A stretch of 64,000 nucleotides of DNA from Pseudoalteromonas sp. S16_S37 (GTDB taxonomy: Bacteria; Pseudomonadota; Gammaproteobacteria; Enterobacterales; Alteromonadaceae), in NCBI RefSeq assembly GCF_014694405.1, contig NZ_JAAUWV010000016.1, positions 17,770 to 81,769 on the forward strand, read 5' to 3'. The translations under genes were made by a program, and so were the position numbers. Below, piece after piece: positions 26,807-39,630 of the stretch. Each line of letters begins with the position of its first letter. Positions within the stretch are counted from its first letter, which is position 1. Under the pieces are notes generated by a model, which was not told the origin of the DNA, searched no databases, and was given only the letters and a program-made list of their open reading frames with translations.

Positions 26807-28330
26807 TTAATGTCTCAGTTCAATCATAATAGCGACACCGCCCAGTTCACTCAAGCGCGCTTTTATATCTCCATTGTGTGCCTGTACAATACTTTGACAT
26901 ATCGCTAAGCCTAAACCTGACCCTCCAGCGGCTCTGCTTCGCGCCCCTTCAACCCGATAAAGCCTGTCAAATAGCTTCTCTAGCTGACTCTGTGGCACGC
27001 TAGGTGCGCTGTCTTGCCAGCAAATGCTAGTAACACCATCTTGCTGCAACACCTTAACGTCCAACGTACCAGGTTGTTGTTCTGATGAGTCGGTGTAACG
27101 CAAAGTATTTTGTAATAAATTATCAAATAACTGCCCTAAACGTTGCTCATCACATTCAATCTCAAGGTGTTCGTTACACTGTAACGAAAAAGCGAGGTGT
27201 TTGGCATCGATAAGGTGTCGGCTTTTAGCAAAGGTGCGAGACAGTAAGTCATATAAATTATGCTGGGCCATATTGTAAGTTAGTGCTCCCTTATCGGATA
27301 ACGACAGTTGATGTAAATCATCTACTAGACGAGTTAAGCGCTGAATTTCTTCATTTAATGACATTAACTGCTCGGTTTCTGTTGGGATAACACCATCAAT
27401 CATTCCTTCTATCTCAGCACGGATCACCGCAATTGGTGTGCGTAGTTCATGCGAGATATCGGCAATCCATTGTTGCCGCGCACTTTGGTTTTGTGCCAAG
27501 GTATCTGCTAGGCGATTCATATCCCGAGCAAGTAGCCCCAATTCATCCTTACTATGAATATCAACTTGCGCGTCATAGTTACCTTGTGCCAACACCTTGG
27601 CATTTTTTCTAAGTAGAACAATTGGTTTTACTAAGTATTTACTAAACGGAACTGCCAATATCACCGTCACTAATAGCGCAATAAGAGCAATTAAAATAAA
27701 CTGCTGCTGTTGCTGTTTAGCAAAAAGCGTATCAAATTCGTTTCTGATCAGGCCACTGCCTTCAACACCAAGAAATGCAATCACGTGTTGCTGTTTAGGC
27801 TCAGGCAAATGGTCAGTTTTATAAACGGGGAACCAAAAGGTATTTTTAGTGTTTTGCGCGTTACCCATTAACAGCTTACCGTGTGCATCTTTGAGCAAAA
27901 TCCGCCTATTTTCACCTCTTCTTGGTGGTGGGGGTCTTCTATCTCTTGGCGGTCGAGCTTCGTCTTCAGCGCGTCTCCTTTGAGGACGATGTCTGGGCTC
28001 ATCATCTGATCTTTGTTCGTAGCGACGAGGCGGCGGACGTGACTCTACACGTCTGCGCGGTGCGCCATCGTTGGTAATACCATAATATAAGCGAACCACT
28101 CCCTCCCATTCGTCAGAGCCTTTATATACCCAATCAAGTGATTGGTGTTGCTCATAAGTTTGGGCTACTTTTGCTATTACATCTTGTAACTGCACACGAG
28201 AAGTATTTTCTATGTACTGAGAAAAGCTCTTCTCAAATGCCAATTTATTTGCAAGATAGATGGCCAGTACCAAAGCGGTATTGGCCAATAAAATAATAAG
28301 CAATAGTTTGACGCGAATGGTCATTTTCAT
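26807..28330 (-). CDS. Sensor histidine kinase with Pro/Arg-rich periplasmic region
   Basis: A 507-aa kinase. TM1 is at residues 8-28 and TM2 at about 211-229, followed by HAMP (230-283), HisKA with H294 in DISHELRTP and an HATPase domain ending near GGSGLGLAI. The periplasmic loop contains residues 91-143, which are almost entirely Arg, Pro, Asp and Glu in short repeats such as RPPPRR and PPPPRR. This is unusual for a sensor and looks unstructured and charged. The cytoplasmic half is BaeS-like. It lies between the peroxidase gene (9-base gap) and the regulator gene (13-base gap). Confidence 0.92.
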   Translation of the reverse strand: MKMTIRVKLLLIILLANTALVLAIYLANKLAFEKSFSQYIENTSRVQLQDVIAKVAQTYEQHQSLDWVYKGSDEWEGVVRLYYGITNDGAPRRRVESRPPPRRYEQRSDDEPRHRPQRRRAEDEARPPRDRRPPPPRRGENRRILLKDAHGKLLMGNAQNTKNTFWFPVYKTDHLPEPKQQHVIAFLGVEGSGLIRNEFDTLFAKQQQQQFILIALIALLVTVILAVPFSKYLVKPIVLLRKNAKVLAQGNYDAQVDIHSKDELGLLARDMNRLADTLAQNQSARQQWIADISHELRTPIAVIRAEIEGMIDGVIPTETEQLMSLNEEIQRLTRLVDDLHQLSLSDKGALTYNMAQHNLYDLLSRTFAKSRHLIDAKHLAFSLQCNEHLEIECDEQRLGQLFDNLLQNTLRYTDSSEQQPGTLDVKVLQQDGVTSICWQDSAPSVPQSQLEKLFDRLYRVEGARSRAAGGSGLGLAICQSIVQAHNGDIKARLSELGGVAIMIELRH

Positions 28331-28339
28331 AATATTTGG

Positions 28340-29866
28340 CTATCCACCTACTGGTCGTGGCGTACGAAGGCGCAAGTTGTCTGGATCTGGCATTCTGCGA
28401 TTGGGTACCCATCTTCTAATACATTCTTGATCTTTAGCACAACGGTCAGTGAGCGCATGTAAAAAGGCGACTAAATCCTGCTGTTGCCCTGCATCTAAGT
28501 TTGCGGCAACAAAAGGCGACTGACGTAATAACTGCAGAGCTACTTCACTGTTTTGACGTGCATTTAGGTTAAGTGTCTCACACTGAGCGCTGGTGGCAAA
28601 CTGCTTTAAGCCACATGCACCACCGCGTTGAAAAAACTGCTCAACCGCTTGCTCAGGGTTAGAATAATGACTAACCACCTGCTCCAAGCTTTCGTAGGCA
28701 CCTGCATGGCTGTATGGCGCAGTTAATGCCACATTTAACAAACTTGGGACACGAAACGCAAATTGATTTCGCGCTTGTGGGTCAATCGCTGCACGCCCGA
28801 TATCTGCATGTGTTTCATCTTTACCAATACCATACTGTGGAAACGCTAAATTAAAAAAGCCATCATTAGTGAAACGCTCTCCACTGTGGCAGTTGACACA
28901 GCCCGCTCCGCCATCAGCAATTTGTGTGAAGAACAGCTTTGCGCCGTTTTTTTGCTGCTCGCTCAGCGCACTCAAGTCACCGCGTACATAACGATGCCAA
29001 TCTGTGTTGATCATGACAAAAGAAGCCTGATATTGTCCCAGTGCAAACGCTATGTTATCAAAAGTTACAAGCGATGCGGCATCAGCTTGTGAATCAAACG
29101 CTTCGCGAAACACTTGTAGCCAATCATTGGTTGCAAGTGACCCTTGCTGTGTACCGTAATCACCGATACGCTCTGCAAGGTGTGTTCTGAGCGCGTCGTT
29201 TGTCGTTACCTCAGGGAATGCCTCGCCACGCATTTCTTCTTTTGAAGTAACGGGAAAACGTGCCAAAGTACTCACTAAAGTGTCACCAGCTTTATCATCA
29301 GGCACACCAAAGCCCGAGTCAGGCGTACTAATAAAGCTTGTTTCATTACCTTGCTCATCGGTTACCGTGACACGTTCTACACGCCCATCCCAAAATAATG
29401 AGTTAGTTGCAAAGCCGGTATTAAAAATAGTCGGCGAATTGCGAGGTATGTTGATCTCATCATTGATGGCTCTGCGATTTGGGCCAACGACGTTTTCTTC
29501 CACCGCATTGGTGCCTATGGGCAACGATAGACCATCCGCGCCGCCCAAACGTGGGTCATGGCAGCTTGCACAAGCGACGGATTTTTCCCCCCCGAGTGCT
29601 TTGGTAAAAAACAGCTGCATACCCAAACGAGCGATGGGATCAGAAATTTTAGGTAACTGCCTGGCACCCGCTACGCGACCAGTCAAACCATGTTGCGAAA
29701 TCAAAGTGCTAAGCTCTTGGTCAAGTGCTGTAGCAGGTTGTTCTTGTGGTGGCTGACGTGGTGGCGGCGGCGTTCTTGGTTTTGCTTGCAATGTTGCTAC
29801 ATGAATTGTACTTAGCACAGCAACTAACATTGCAGCGTGCTTGAGAGGTGCTTTGTTCATAGTCAC
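28340..29866 (-). CDS. Di-haem cytochrome c peroxidase / MauG family protein
   Basis: A 508-aa periplasmic protein with a signal peptide (about 1-28), then a short Pro-rich linker (TPPPPRQPPQ). Two haem c attachment sites follow: CASCH (Cys99-His103) and CVNCH (Cys323-His327). Conserved Glu/Met/His context of the bacterial CcpA/MauG superfamily is present. It should reduce peroxide or oxidise a protein partner using electrons from cytochromes. It is the first gene of a unit with the kinase and response regulator, a coupling that suggests the two-component system monitors its substrate or product. Confidence 0.87.
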   Translation of the reverse strand: MTMNKAPLKHAAMLVAVLSTIHVATLQAKPRTPPPPRQPPQEQPATALDQELSTLISQHGLTGRVAGARQLPKISDPIARLGMQLFFTKALGGEKSVACASCHDPRLGGADGLSLPIGTNAVEENVVGPNRRAINDEINIPRNSPTIFNTGFATNSLFWDGRVERVTVTDEQGNETSFISTPDSGFGVPDDKAGDTLVSTLARFPVTSKEEMRGEAFPEVTTNDALRTHLAERIGDYGTQQGSLATNDWLQVFREAFDSQADAASLVTFDNIAFALGQYQASFVMINTDWHRYVRGDLSALSEQQKNGAKLFFTQIADGGAGCVNCHSGERFTNDGFFNLAFPQYGIGKDETHADIGRAAIDPQARNQFAFRVPSLLNVALTAPYSHAGAYESLEQVVSHYSNPEQAVEQFFQRGGACGLKQFATSAQCETLNLNARQNSEVALQLLRQSPFVAANLDAGQQQDLVAFLHALTDRCAKDQECIRRWVPNRRMPDPDNLRLRTPRPVGG

Positions 29867-30239
29867 TCCAAACCAATTGTGTTTTGAAGTTTAACAATGG
29901 CAAGCAAAAGTGCAGCAAATGTGAAAGCAATCGCTTATTTTAAAAAACTGCACATTTTGAATTTAGACACTCTGACAGTGATTAAATAAGAGCTTATAAT
30001 CATTTTAATTTTACAACGCCAGATAGCTGTAATTTATCTCCCATAAGACTAATCAATCTCATTACTTTCAAAGACAAAACCGACTGTTTAATATTGTTTA
30101 ATTCACTGCTTTTATTAGCTTTGCCAATTATTGCATTACCCATAACTGTATTTCCATTCAATCCTAAGTTGTGCCATTATTGATAAAAACCGAGCAAGAC
30201 TCGAACGATGATTTCTAACACAAAACATAAGCTGAACTA
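29867..30239. other. Intergenic region, no gene found
   Basis: 373 bases between the divergent di-haem peroxidase and LysR genes. It is AT-rich and must hold both promoters. I see no convincing hairpin, operator or coding sequence with a ribosome-binding site. Confidence 0.5.
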
Positions 30240-31136
30240 ATGTATAAAGAACTCAATCACTTTACCGCTTTACGTTATGTGGAAGCTGCTGCACGTCACC
30301 ACAGCTATAGTTTGGCAGCCCAAGAGCTATTCGTAACTCAAGCGGCAGTCAGCCAACAGATACGATTGTTAGAATCCCACCTAGGCTGTAAGCTTTTTTA
30401 TCGCCAAGGCAGAGGTATGAAGCCCACCATCCAAGGCGAGCGCTTAGCTAAGTCGCTATCTGATAGCTTTGAGGAAATTGCACAAAGTGTGCGTAAAGTT
30501 ACCTGCGAACCACTCTCTGGCACACTCACAGTGACTACCACACAGTCGTTTGCTTCGATGATTTTGATTCCAAACATGTGGCGCTTTTCTGAGGCGTATC
30601 CCGACATAGCGATCAGAGTGCTGGTTTCTCCCAATGTTGAAGATATCAAACATGGTGATGTTGATGTGGCGATTAGATATGGCTACACGCACTTTCCTGA
30701 CTTAGAGCAAGAGGTGGTCTTAGAAGACCAACTGGTTCCGCTGTGTTCTCCTGCATTTGCAAAAAAAGCAAACCTTCATAACATTGAAAACATGTCGCAC
30801 TGCCAATTGGTTTACTATTCATATAACGATTATTGGCAAAACTGGTTCAACGCAGCAGGTATTGAGCGCGGTGATAATCGCAGTCAGTGGTTGGAAGTAA
30901 CTAACATGGACTTTGCACTCGGTGCCGTTTTGACTGGGCACGGCATCTTCTTAGGCTCAGCAGTGCAAGCTAAGCATTATTTACAACAAGGCATGTTGGT
31001 GCAACCATTTGATATTAGCTGTGGACCAGGCGTGCGTTATAGCTTCTTACACAATCCAAATTCTCCACGTGCAGCGAGAATTAAGGTGTTTAAAAAGTGG
31101 TTACTGTCGCAGTTAAATAACCTCAACTTAGGATAA
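30240..31136 (+). CDS. LysR-family transcriptional regulator, GcvA-like
   Basis: A 298-aa regulator with an N-terminal helix-turn-helix (FTALRYVEAAARHHSYSLAAQELFVTQAAVSQQIRLLE) and an effector-binding domain of the GcvA/AmpR subgroup, including RQGRGMKPTIQGE. The neighbour on its 5' side is the peroxidase operon, divergent at 373 bases, and on its 3' side a convergent SDR gene. Its target is therefore uncertain. Confidence 0.91.
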   Translation: MYKELNHFTALRYVEAAARHHSYSLAAQELFVTQAAVSQQIRLLESHLGCKLFYRQGRGMKPTIQGERLAKSLSDSFEEIAQSVRKVTCEPLSGTLTVTTTQSFASMILIPNMWRFSEAYPDIAIRVLVSPNVEDIKHGDVDVAIRYGYTHFPDLEQEVVLEDQLVPLCSPAFAKKANLHNIENMSHCQLVYYSYNDYWQNWFNAAGIERGDNRSQWLEVTNMDFALGAVLTGHGIFLGSAVQAKHYLQQGMLVQPFDISCGPGVRYSFLHNPNSPRAARIKVFKKWLLSQLNNLNLG

Positions 31137-31164
31137 GTTAATTTGCGCAATAACGCTATTTTAC

Positions 31165-32007
31165 TCACTCATCTTGGTTATTGGTGCGACGATATTTTTC
31201 CTTGTTCTTTGCGCCAATTCGATAAAGCAACCCTCTAACGGCGCGGCGAAAGCTCGGAAATAAATAGCTAAAGGTTGCCAATTTACCACTGGCACTTGGC
31301 ATGGCAATTTCGGTTCTAGTTGACTGGCTAAGCAACACAATTGCATCAGCTACTTGCTCTGCGCTGCTCATTGGCTGCGAATAAACAATGTCTTCAACTT
31401 GATCTATTTCATCCATAATGAAACCCGTATCAATAGGCCCAGGTGACACAACCGCAACATTTATTTTGCTCGTTGCCAGTTCATCATGGAGCGCATAAGT
31501 AAAGGCTCTCAAACCAGACTTAGTACCGCTATAAGTCGCAGCCCCTTGCAAAGGTGTTAACCCCGCTAAGGAGCCAACCATTACAATGGCATTGTGCTCT
31601 GTACTGGGCATATGCTTTATAGCCAAAGCGCTCAGTACCATTGGCGCCCTCATATTCACATCCACCATGGCTGCAACATGCTGCGCCGACAATTTACTAA
31701 AATCACCTCGATAGTGCAGCCCAACATTATTGACCAACACGTTAATAGAGCCAAATTGCTCAACAGCTTGAGCGACGATTCGCTCGCAATCACTTAATGA
31801 CGCTACATCAGCTTGGATCAACAAAACTTGGCATTGCGCGTAACGAGCCAACTGCGATTGCATATTCTCAAGCGGTGCCAAGTTTCTCGCCACCAGCACT
31901 AAATTCACACCATCTGGATAAGCGTTGGCATAGGCATGAGCAGATGCAGCCCCAACCCCCTTTGATGCGCCAGTTATGATGATTGTTGGGTTGATCTTTT
32001 GCACCAT
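31165..32007 (-). CDS. Short-chain dehydrogenase/reductase (SDR)
   Basis: A 280-aa classical SDR. The NAD(P) motif TGASKGVG is at about residue 13, NNVG at 90-93, and the catalytic Ser and YSGTK (Tyr-x3-Lys) in the middle, followed by SPGPIDTGF. A C-terminal basic extension of about 40 residues (RRAVRGLLYRIGAKNKEKYRR) could associate with the membrane, as in enzymes acting on lipophilic substrates. The substrate is unknown. It is divergent from the small membrane protein gene at 32097. Confidence 0.9.
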   Translation of the reverse strand: MVQKINPTIIITGASKGVGAASAHAYANAYPDGVNLVLVARNLAPLENMQSQLARYAQCQVLLIQADVASLSDCERIVAQAVEQFGSINVLVNNVGLHYRGDFSKLSAQHVAAMVDVNMRAPMVLSALAIKHMPSTEHNAIVMVGSLAGLTPLQGAATYSGTKSGLRAFTYALHDELATSKINVAVVSPGPIDTGFIMDEIDQVEDIVYSQPMSSAEQVADAIVLLSQSTRTEIAMPSASGKLATFSYLFPSFRRAVRGLLYRIGAKNKEKYRRTNNQDE

Positions 32008-32040
32008 TGTATTTGCTCTATGTTGGTCTTAGTATGTGTA

Positions 32041-32064
32041 AACAACACTATAAATGGTGTTGTT
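32041..32064. promoter_or_regulatory. Operator-like inverted repeat between divergent genes
   Basis: AACAACAC (32041-32048) and GTGTTGTT (32057-32064) are perfect arms of 8 bases around an 8-base centre. The repeat lies between the divergent SDR gene and the small membrane protein gene. The geometry suits a dimeric repressor; which one is unknown. Confidence 0.45.
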
Positions 32065-32096
32065 CAATATACTCAACTAAAAAGGACTATTTAACC

Positions 32097-32531
32097 ATGC
32101 CAAAGGTTGTTAAAGGCTTATTATTGTTCTGTGCACTAATGACGGTAATTACCGCGATAGCACACAGCAGCTGTCTTGTTTTAGGAGAGCAATGCTTCAA
32201 AGCACAGCTTGCACCACAGTTTATTATTGATTCAGCCAATGCAGGCACTTTGCTTGCGCCTCTAACAACGCTTTTTTTGAGTACTTTATTCTTAGTTTGC
32301 GGCGCCTATGCATTGGCTGCAATAGGATTCATTCGCTCGCTTCCCCTGCAGCGACTCGCGCTAGCGATGTTGGCTATACTGTGTTTACTCAGGGGTATGG
32401 CAGCCATTCCCCTAAGTATTATATTTTGGCAGCAAACCAGCGTGTTTTCGATTATCGCCAGCACCATCTGGTTTGTATGTGGTTGTGGGTACGCTTTAGG
32501 CTGGCGCTATAGTAAACATGCCGCCCCTTAA
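32097..32531 (+). CDS. Uncharacterised four-helix membrane protein
   Basis: A 144-aa hydrophobic protein starting at ATG 32097 behind AAAGGAC. An upstream extension to 32007 is unlikely because it runs through the divergent spacer. About four membrane helices are visible (residues 5-22, 42-68, 78-98, 104-125), with two cysteines in CLVLGEQC after the first. The layout suits a small integral membrane protein. I do not recognise the family. It shares its control region with the SDR gene and ends 4 bases inside the 3' end of the convergent gene. Confidence 0.7.
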   Translation: MPKVVKGLLLFCALMTVITAIAHSSCLVLGEQCFKAQLAPQFIIDSANAGTLLAPLTTLFLSTLFLVCGAYALAAIGFIRSLPLQRLALAMLAILCLLRGMAAIPLSIIFWQQTSVFSIIASTIWFVCGCGYALGWRYSKHAAP

Positions 32532-33637
32532 GATAACTTTTCAATCGCAATGGCGGCACGCAAGCGGTTTTTACCAAATGTTGCCATTTTAGAAAACTCT
32601 TCTAGGCCAATAGGCACATGTTGACAGTCTATCGCCTGCTGCGAGGCATCCAAGTCTGGATCATGTACATACACACAATGCTCATCAATGGCCGTCACAC
32701 ATACCCAGTGCGGCGCTTTTTTACCATCAAGACGATAGGTGCTAATAAGCATTAATACGCCACATCCTGCCTTGAGCAGCTCATACAATTGATCTAACTC
32801 AAGTGGTTTTTCATGCAGCGCACATCGCAATTTATGTGCTTGGAGAATAAACTCATCGTGCACAGTGCACATTACTTGCTTTTTCTCTTCGCTTCTCACG
32901 CCATCCAAAAAAAGTGCGCTAAGCTGCGTTAAAAAGACCTGAGCTTTAAAGCCACGCTTGATGGCCGATAAAGCAAGCCCAACGGGGTGGCAACCACCAT
33001 GTCCGCTAGTCATAAAAATCGTAGTCGCTTCTCGCCAAATAGCTAACTCATCAACTTGTTTAAGCACAGTTCTGGAATCTAGGCTGTGCATTGCCATCAA
33101 CAATGCAGCTGGGCCACAGGTAAATTCGGTAGTTTGCTTGTACCAAGGCACATGTAAACGAATGCCCTTACCATCATAGCGTGCAACGCGTTTTTGCATG
33201 CGTAATGCTTCACTACCATCACCATAATAATCACTATAGGCACCAAATACTTGGTAGCCTAAGCTCTTGTACAGCGAGATAGCAGCATGATTAAGTGCTG
33301 AAACCTCTAAACGAAGATAGGCTCGCCCTTTGCGCTGGGTCAGTTGTTCTAATTCACTTAACAGCAACTGCGCAATGCCCTGACCTCGATATGCAGGCAA
33401 CACAGCCAAAGAATACAATCGAGCTAGCCGTGTTCCTTTCAAACACCAAACTAAACCATAACCCACAATTGCGTCGTAGCTGGTTGCAACCAAAAATAAA
33501 GCATGTTTCGCCCCCAACCAATGCCGTAAGCTGCGTTTACTCAAACGGTCGCTACTAAAACATGCTTGCTCAATTTTTGACAACTGCGCTAAATCCTCTG
33601 GCTGAGCTAAGCGCAAACCAATGGTGTTGTTATTCAT
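32528..33637 (-). CDS. GNAT acetyltransferase / C39-like peptidase fusion
   Basis: A 369-aa two-domain protein. Residues 5-150 form a RimI-like N-acetyltransferase (acetyl-CoA loop PAYRGQGIAQLLL, then NHAAISLYKSLGY). Residues 165-369 form a papain-like C39-family domain (DUF3335 type). Its likely catalytic residues are Cys174 in TEFTCGPAALL, His310 in APHWV and Asp326 in VHDPD. It overlaps the upstream ATP-grasp gene by 8 bases, so the two are translationally coupled. Together they form an acetylase-protease plus amino-acid-ligase module of unknown product. Domain calls are firm; function is not. Confidence 0.85.
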   Translation of the reverse strand: MNNNTIGLRLAQPEDLAQLSKIEQACFSSDRLSKRSLRHWLGAKHALFLVATSYDAIVGYGLVWCLKGTRLARLYSLAVLPAYRGQGIAQLLLSELEQLTQRKGRAYLRLEVSALNHAAISLYKSLGYQVFGAYSDYYGDGSEALRMQKRVARYDGKGIRLHVPWYKQTTEFTCGPAALLMAMHSLDSRTVLKQVDELAIWREATTIFMTSGHGGCHPVGLALSAIKRGFKAQVFLTQLSALFLDGVRSEEKKQVMCTVHDEFILQAHKLRCALHEKPLELDQLYELLKAGCGVLMLISTYRLDGKKAPHWVCVTAIDEHCVYVHDPDLDASQQAIDCQHVPIGLEEFSKMATFGKNRLRAAIAIEKLS

Positions 33638-35060
33638 CTTTGCCTCTGGCTTCGAGGCGTCTTACAAACTCAGCCATAATTAGCATGTATAGTTCGTTAC
33701 CTAAATAAGCATCTTCAACTTTATGATCGATACTCGGATTATCATTTACTTCAATTACATAGGCTTTGCCATTAAGTTCTTTGATGTCAACGCCATAAAG
33801 ACCATTGCCAATGATTTTACAAGCCTTTAGCGCTGCGGATAACACCGCCCTTGGTACTTCAAATGTCGGTAGTGTTTCAAAGCCACCAGAATTAAAACGC
33901 TTGGAGTTATGGTTGTAAATTTGCCAATGGTTTCTGGCCATATGATAACGACACGCATAAATCGCTCTGCCATTAAGCACCCCAATTCGCCAGTCAAAAT
34001 CGGTATAAAGATATTCTTGTACCAATACCAATGCACTCTCTGCCAGCAATTCTTCTAAATGCGCCAACAACTCATTTCTATCAGCTACCTTATAGACACC
34101 TCGAGAAAATGACCCTTCTGGCATTTTTAGCACCATAGGGTAACTAAACAACGACTCTAAAAAGCTTAAAGTATGCTCTGACGCATCACTGACTACATGG
34201 GTTTTTAACGTTGGCACCTTCGAATAACTAAATGCATCATGCAAATACACTTTATTGCAGCAACGAAGAATAGATGTTGCGTCGTCAATAACCACCACAC
34301 CTTCCCCTTCAGCTTTGCTCGCTAAGCGATATGTCTGATGGTCGATGGCGGTGGTTTGACGTATAAACAAAGCATCATATTGGTTGATGTCTTCAAGCGT
34401 ATTGATGGTTTTTACTAGCGCATGGATCCCATTTTTGCGTGCAGCTTTAACAAACTTTGCAATTGCGTCATCATCACTTGGCGGTGATGGCTCTTGTGGG
34501 TCAACTAAAATGGCCATTTCCCAACGAGCGTGATGCTGTTTGGAGCCAAATCGCCAAGTTGACTCACCCAGTTTAGTTACTACATTGAGAAACTGCGCTT
34601 TTTGCGCATCATCTAACTGTGCAATTGAGCCTTGCTCCACCATCAAACGATTTTCATTAACAGCACGCACACGCAGCAGTGGTGCCGCAAAACGTTTGTA
34701 TAAAGTAGTAGCCAATGAGTTCAAAGCTGCTACTTCAGTTTGACCAAAGAACAACCATTGAGGCTGTTGCTCCAATGCCTTACGTTGAGCACTACTTAAG
34801 TTAAGTTCAATATGTTCGGTTCGTAATGCATTAATGGTTTTCACTGTGGGCAAAACCACGTGCTTTCGAGCTTCAGCCAATAATGAACAATAGTAGCCTT
34901 TACTCAGATACTGGCCGGTATCACACAAATTGATAATACGGGTTTTTGGCTCATCGCGTTTTGGATAATCTTTCAAGTATTGCTCAAAACTCAGTACGTT
35001 GGCTAAACCAAACTCAGCTGCGGTTTTTTCCGACTCAACCACAATCAAAGTTTTTAACAT
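33630..35060 (-). CDS. RimK-like ATP-grasp ligase with RLAN N-terminal domain
   Basis: A 476-aa protein. The first 200 or so residues match the RimK-like ATP-grasp N-terminal (RLAN) type of domain. The C-terminal 230 residues are an ATP-grasp fold, with VLKMPEGSFSRGVYKV as the ATP-binding loop, LVQEYLYTDFDWRIGVLNG, and metal-binding VIEVNDNPSID. Family members join an amino acid, often glutamate, to the end of a protein or small molecule. It is immediately upstream of, and overlaps, the GNAT/C39 fusion gene. The target is unknown. Confidence 0.88.
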   Translation of the reverse strand: MLKTLIVVESEKTAAEFGLANVLSFEQYLKDYPKRDEPKTRIINLCDTGQYLSKGYYCSLLAEARKHVVLPTVKTINALRTEHIELNLSSAQRKALEQQPQWLFFGQTEVAALNSLATTLYKRFAAPLLRVRAVNENRLMVEQGSIAQLDDAQKAQFLNVVTKLGESTWRFGSKQHHARWEMAILVDPQEPSPPSDDDAIAKFVKAARKNGIHALVKTINTLEDINQYDALFIRQTTAIDHQTYRLASKAEGEGVVVIDDATSILRCCNKVYLHDAFSYSKVPTLKTHVVSDASEHTLSFLESLFSYPMVLKMPEGSFSRGVYKVADRNELLAHLEELLAESALVLVQEYLYTDFDWRIGVLNGRAIYACRYHMARNHWQIYNHNSKRFNSGGFETLPTFEVPRAVLSAALKACKIIGNGLYGVDIKELNGKAYVIEVNDNPSIDHKVEDAYLGNELYMLIMAEFVRRLEARGKDE

Positions 35061-35222
35061 GGAAATTCCTATTCATAAAAGGTCATTAATCACTATAAAA
35101 ATACATTTTGTATCTGTATAGCGGCTTTGTGCTCTCAAGCATGGAGCGATTTATAATGCGAAAGTATCTCACTGACTAGCAAGTTATTTTTATCTATACG
35201 ATGAGAGATTTACACAAACGAA

Positions 35223-35642
35223 CTAAATGAATTTACACATTCCTAAACCCAAGGGTTCACCAGTTCGAACTACATAATCATACTGCTCGTAAAACGCCTC
35301 TTTACCTTTTGCCGATAGCAAAGCAACTGTAGCACCAGCTTTCGCATTTTTAGCAACAAACCTTTCTATCTCATACATCACGGCATGACCAAGTCCTTCA
35401 CCTTGGTAATTAGGCGCAACAACTACATCTTGAATGTAATAGAATAAACCTCCATCACCGACCACTCTGCCCATAGCAATAAGTACATCTTGATGACGAA
35501 TTGTGACATGAAATAAAGAATTATTTAGGCTTGTTTGCGCCAAAATTTCATCGGTTTCACCCCAACCGACTCTTTTCCTAAGAAGAGCAAACTCTCTCAC
35601 CGTTGGTGCCTTGTTGCTAATTTGATAAGCCATGTAGTTCAA
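35223..35642 (-). CDS. GNAT-family N-acetyltransferase
   Basis: A compact 139-aa acetyltransferase. The acetyl-CoA-binding loop is APNYQGEGLGHAVMYEIERF, and the C-terminal FYEQYDYVVRTGEPLGLGM is typical of small GNATs that act on low-molecular-weight amines or antibiotics. It lies 162 bases from the ATP-grasp gene, so co-transcription with it is possible but not evident. Confidence 0.87.
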   Translation of the reverse strand: MNYMAYQISNKAPTVREFALLRKRVGWGETDEILAQTSLNNSLFHVTIRHQDVLIAMGRVVGDGGLFYYIQDVVVAPNYQGEGLGHAVMYEIERFVAKNAKAGATVALLSAKGKEAFYEQYDYVVRTGEPLGLGMCKFI

Positions 35643-35704
35643 TCTCTAACGCTTGATGATGTCATTCTTAACTTTATACTTTAAAGAATAGATTTCACCA
35701 ATTT

Positions 35705-39377
<3,673 letters not shown>

Positions 39378-39575
39378 TTAAGTGTAGTGAAAAATTCAAA
39401 AAACTAGATACCTAATTTACGATCATCCTCATATTTTTTAGCCAATTAGCTAATCAGTCTTATTTTTAAAAGAAAAATAGTGCCGAAAAATGCTAGTAGG
39501 TGCTTAATAAACGTTTTTTCAGCAGTACACTTGATACCTAACTTTATCTTAGCTCTATGATAATACTCCCTTTTT

Positions 39576-39604
39576 AAGACAAACTGTTCTACACTGGATA
39601 TAAT
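39576..39604 (+). promoter_or_regulatory. Promoter of the 39631 gene
   Basis: A consensus -10 TATAAT at 39599-39604 lies 17 bases after AAGACA (39576-39581), a fair -35. The start would be near 39611, about 20 bases before the ATG. Confidence 0.6.
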
Positions 39605-39630
39605 TAAATCAAGCTATTTTTGGTAGAGCT

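Noticed and set aside
29897..29989. 30-codon plus-strand frame starting MASKSAANVK upstream of the di-haem peroxidase gene
   Set aside because: No convincing ribosome-binding site, no hydrophobic or leader-like pattern, and it overlaps the probable promoter region of the peroxidase operon. It may be chance.
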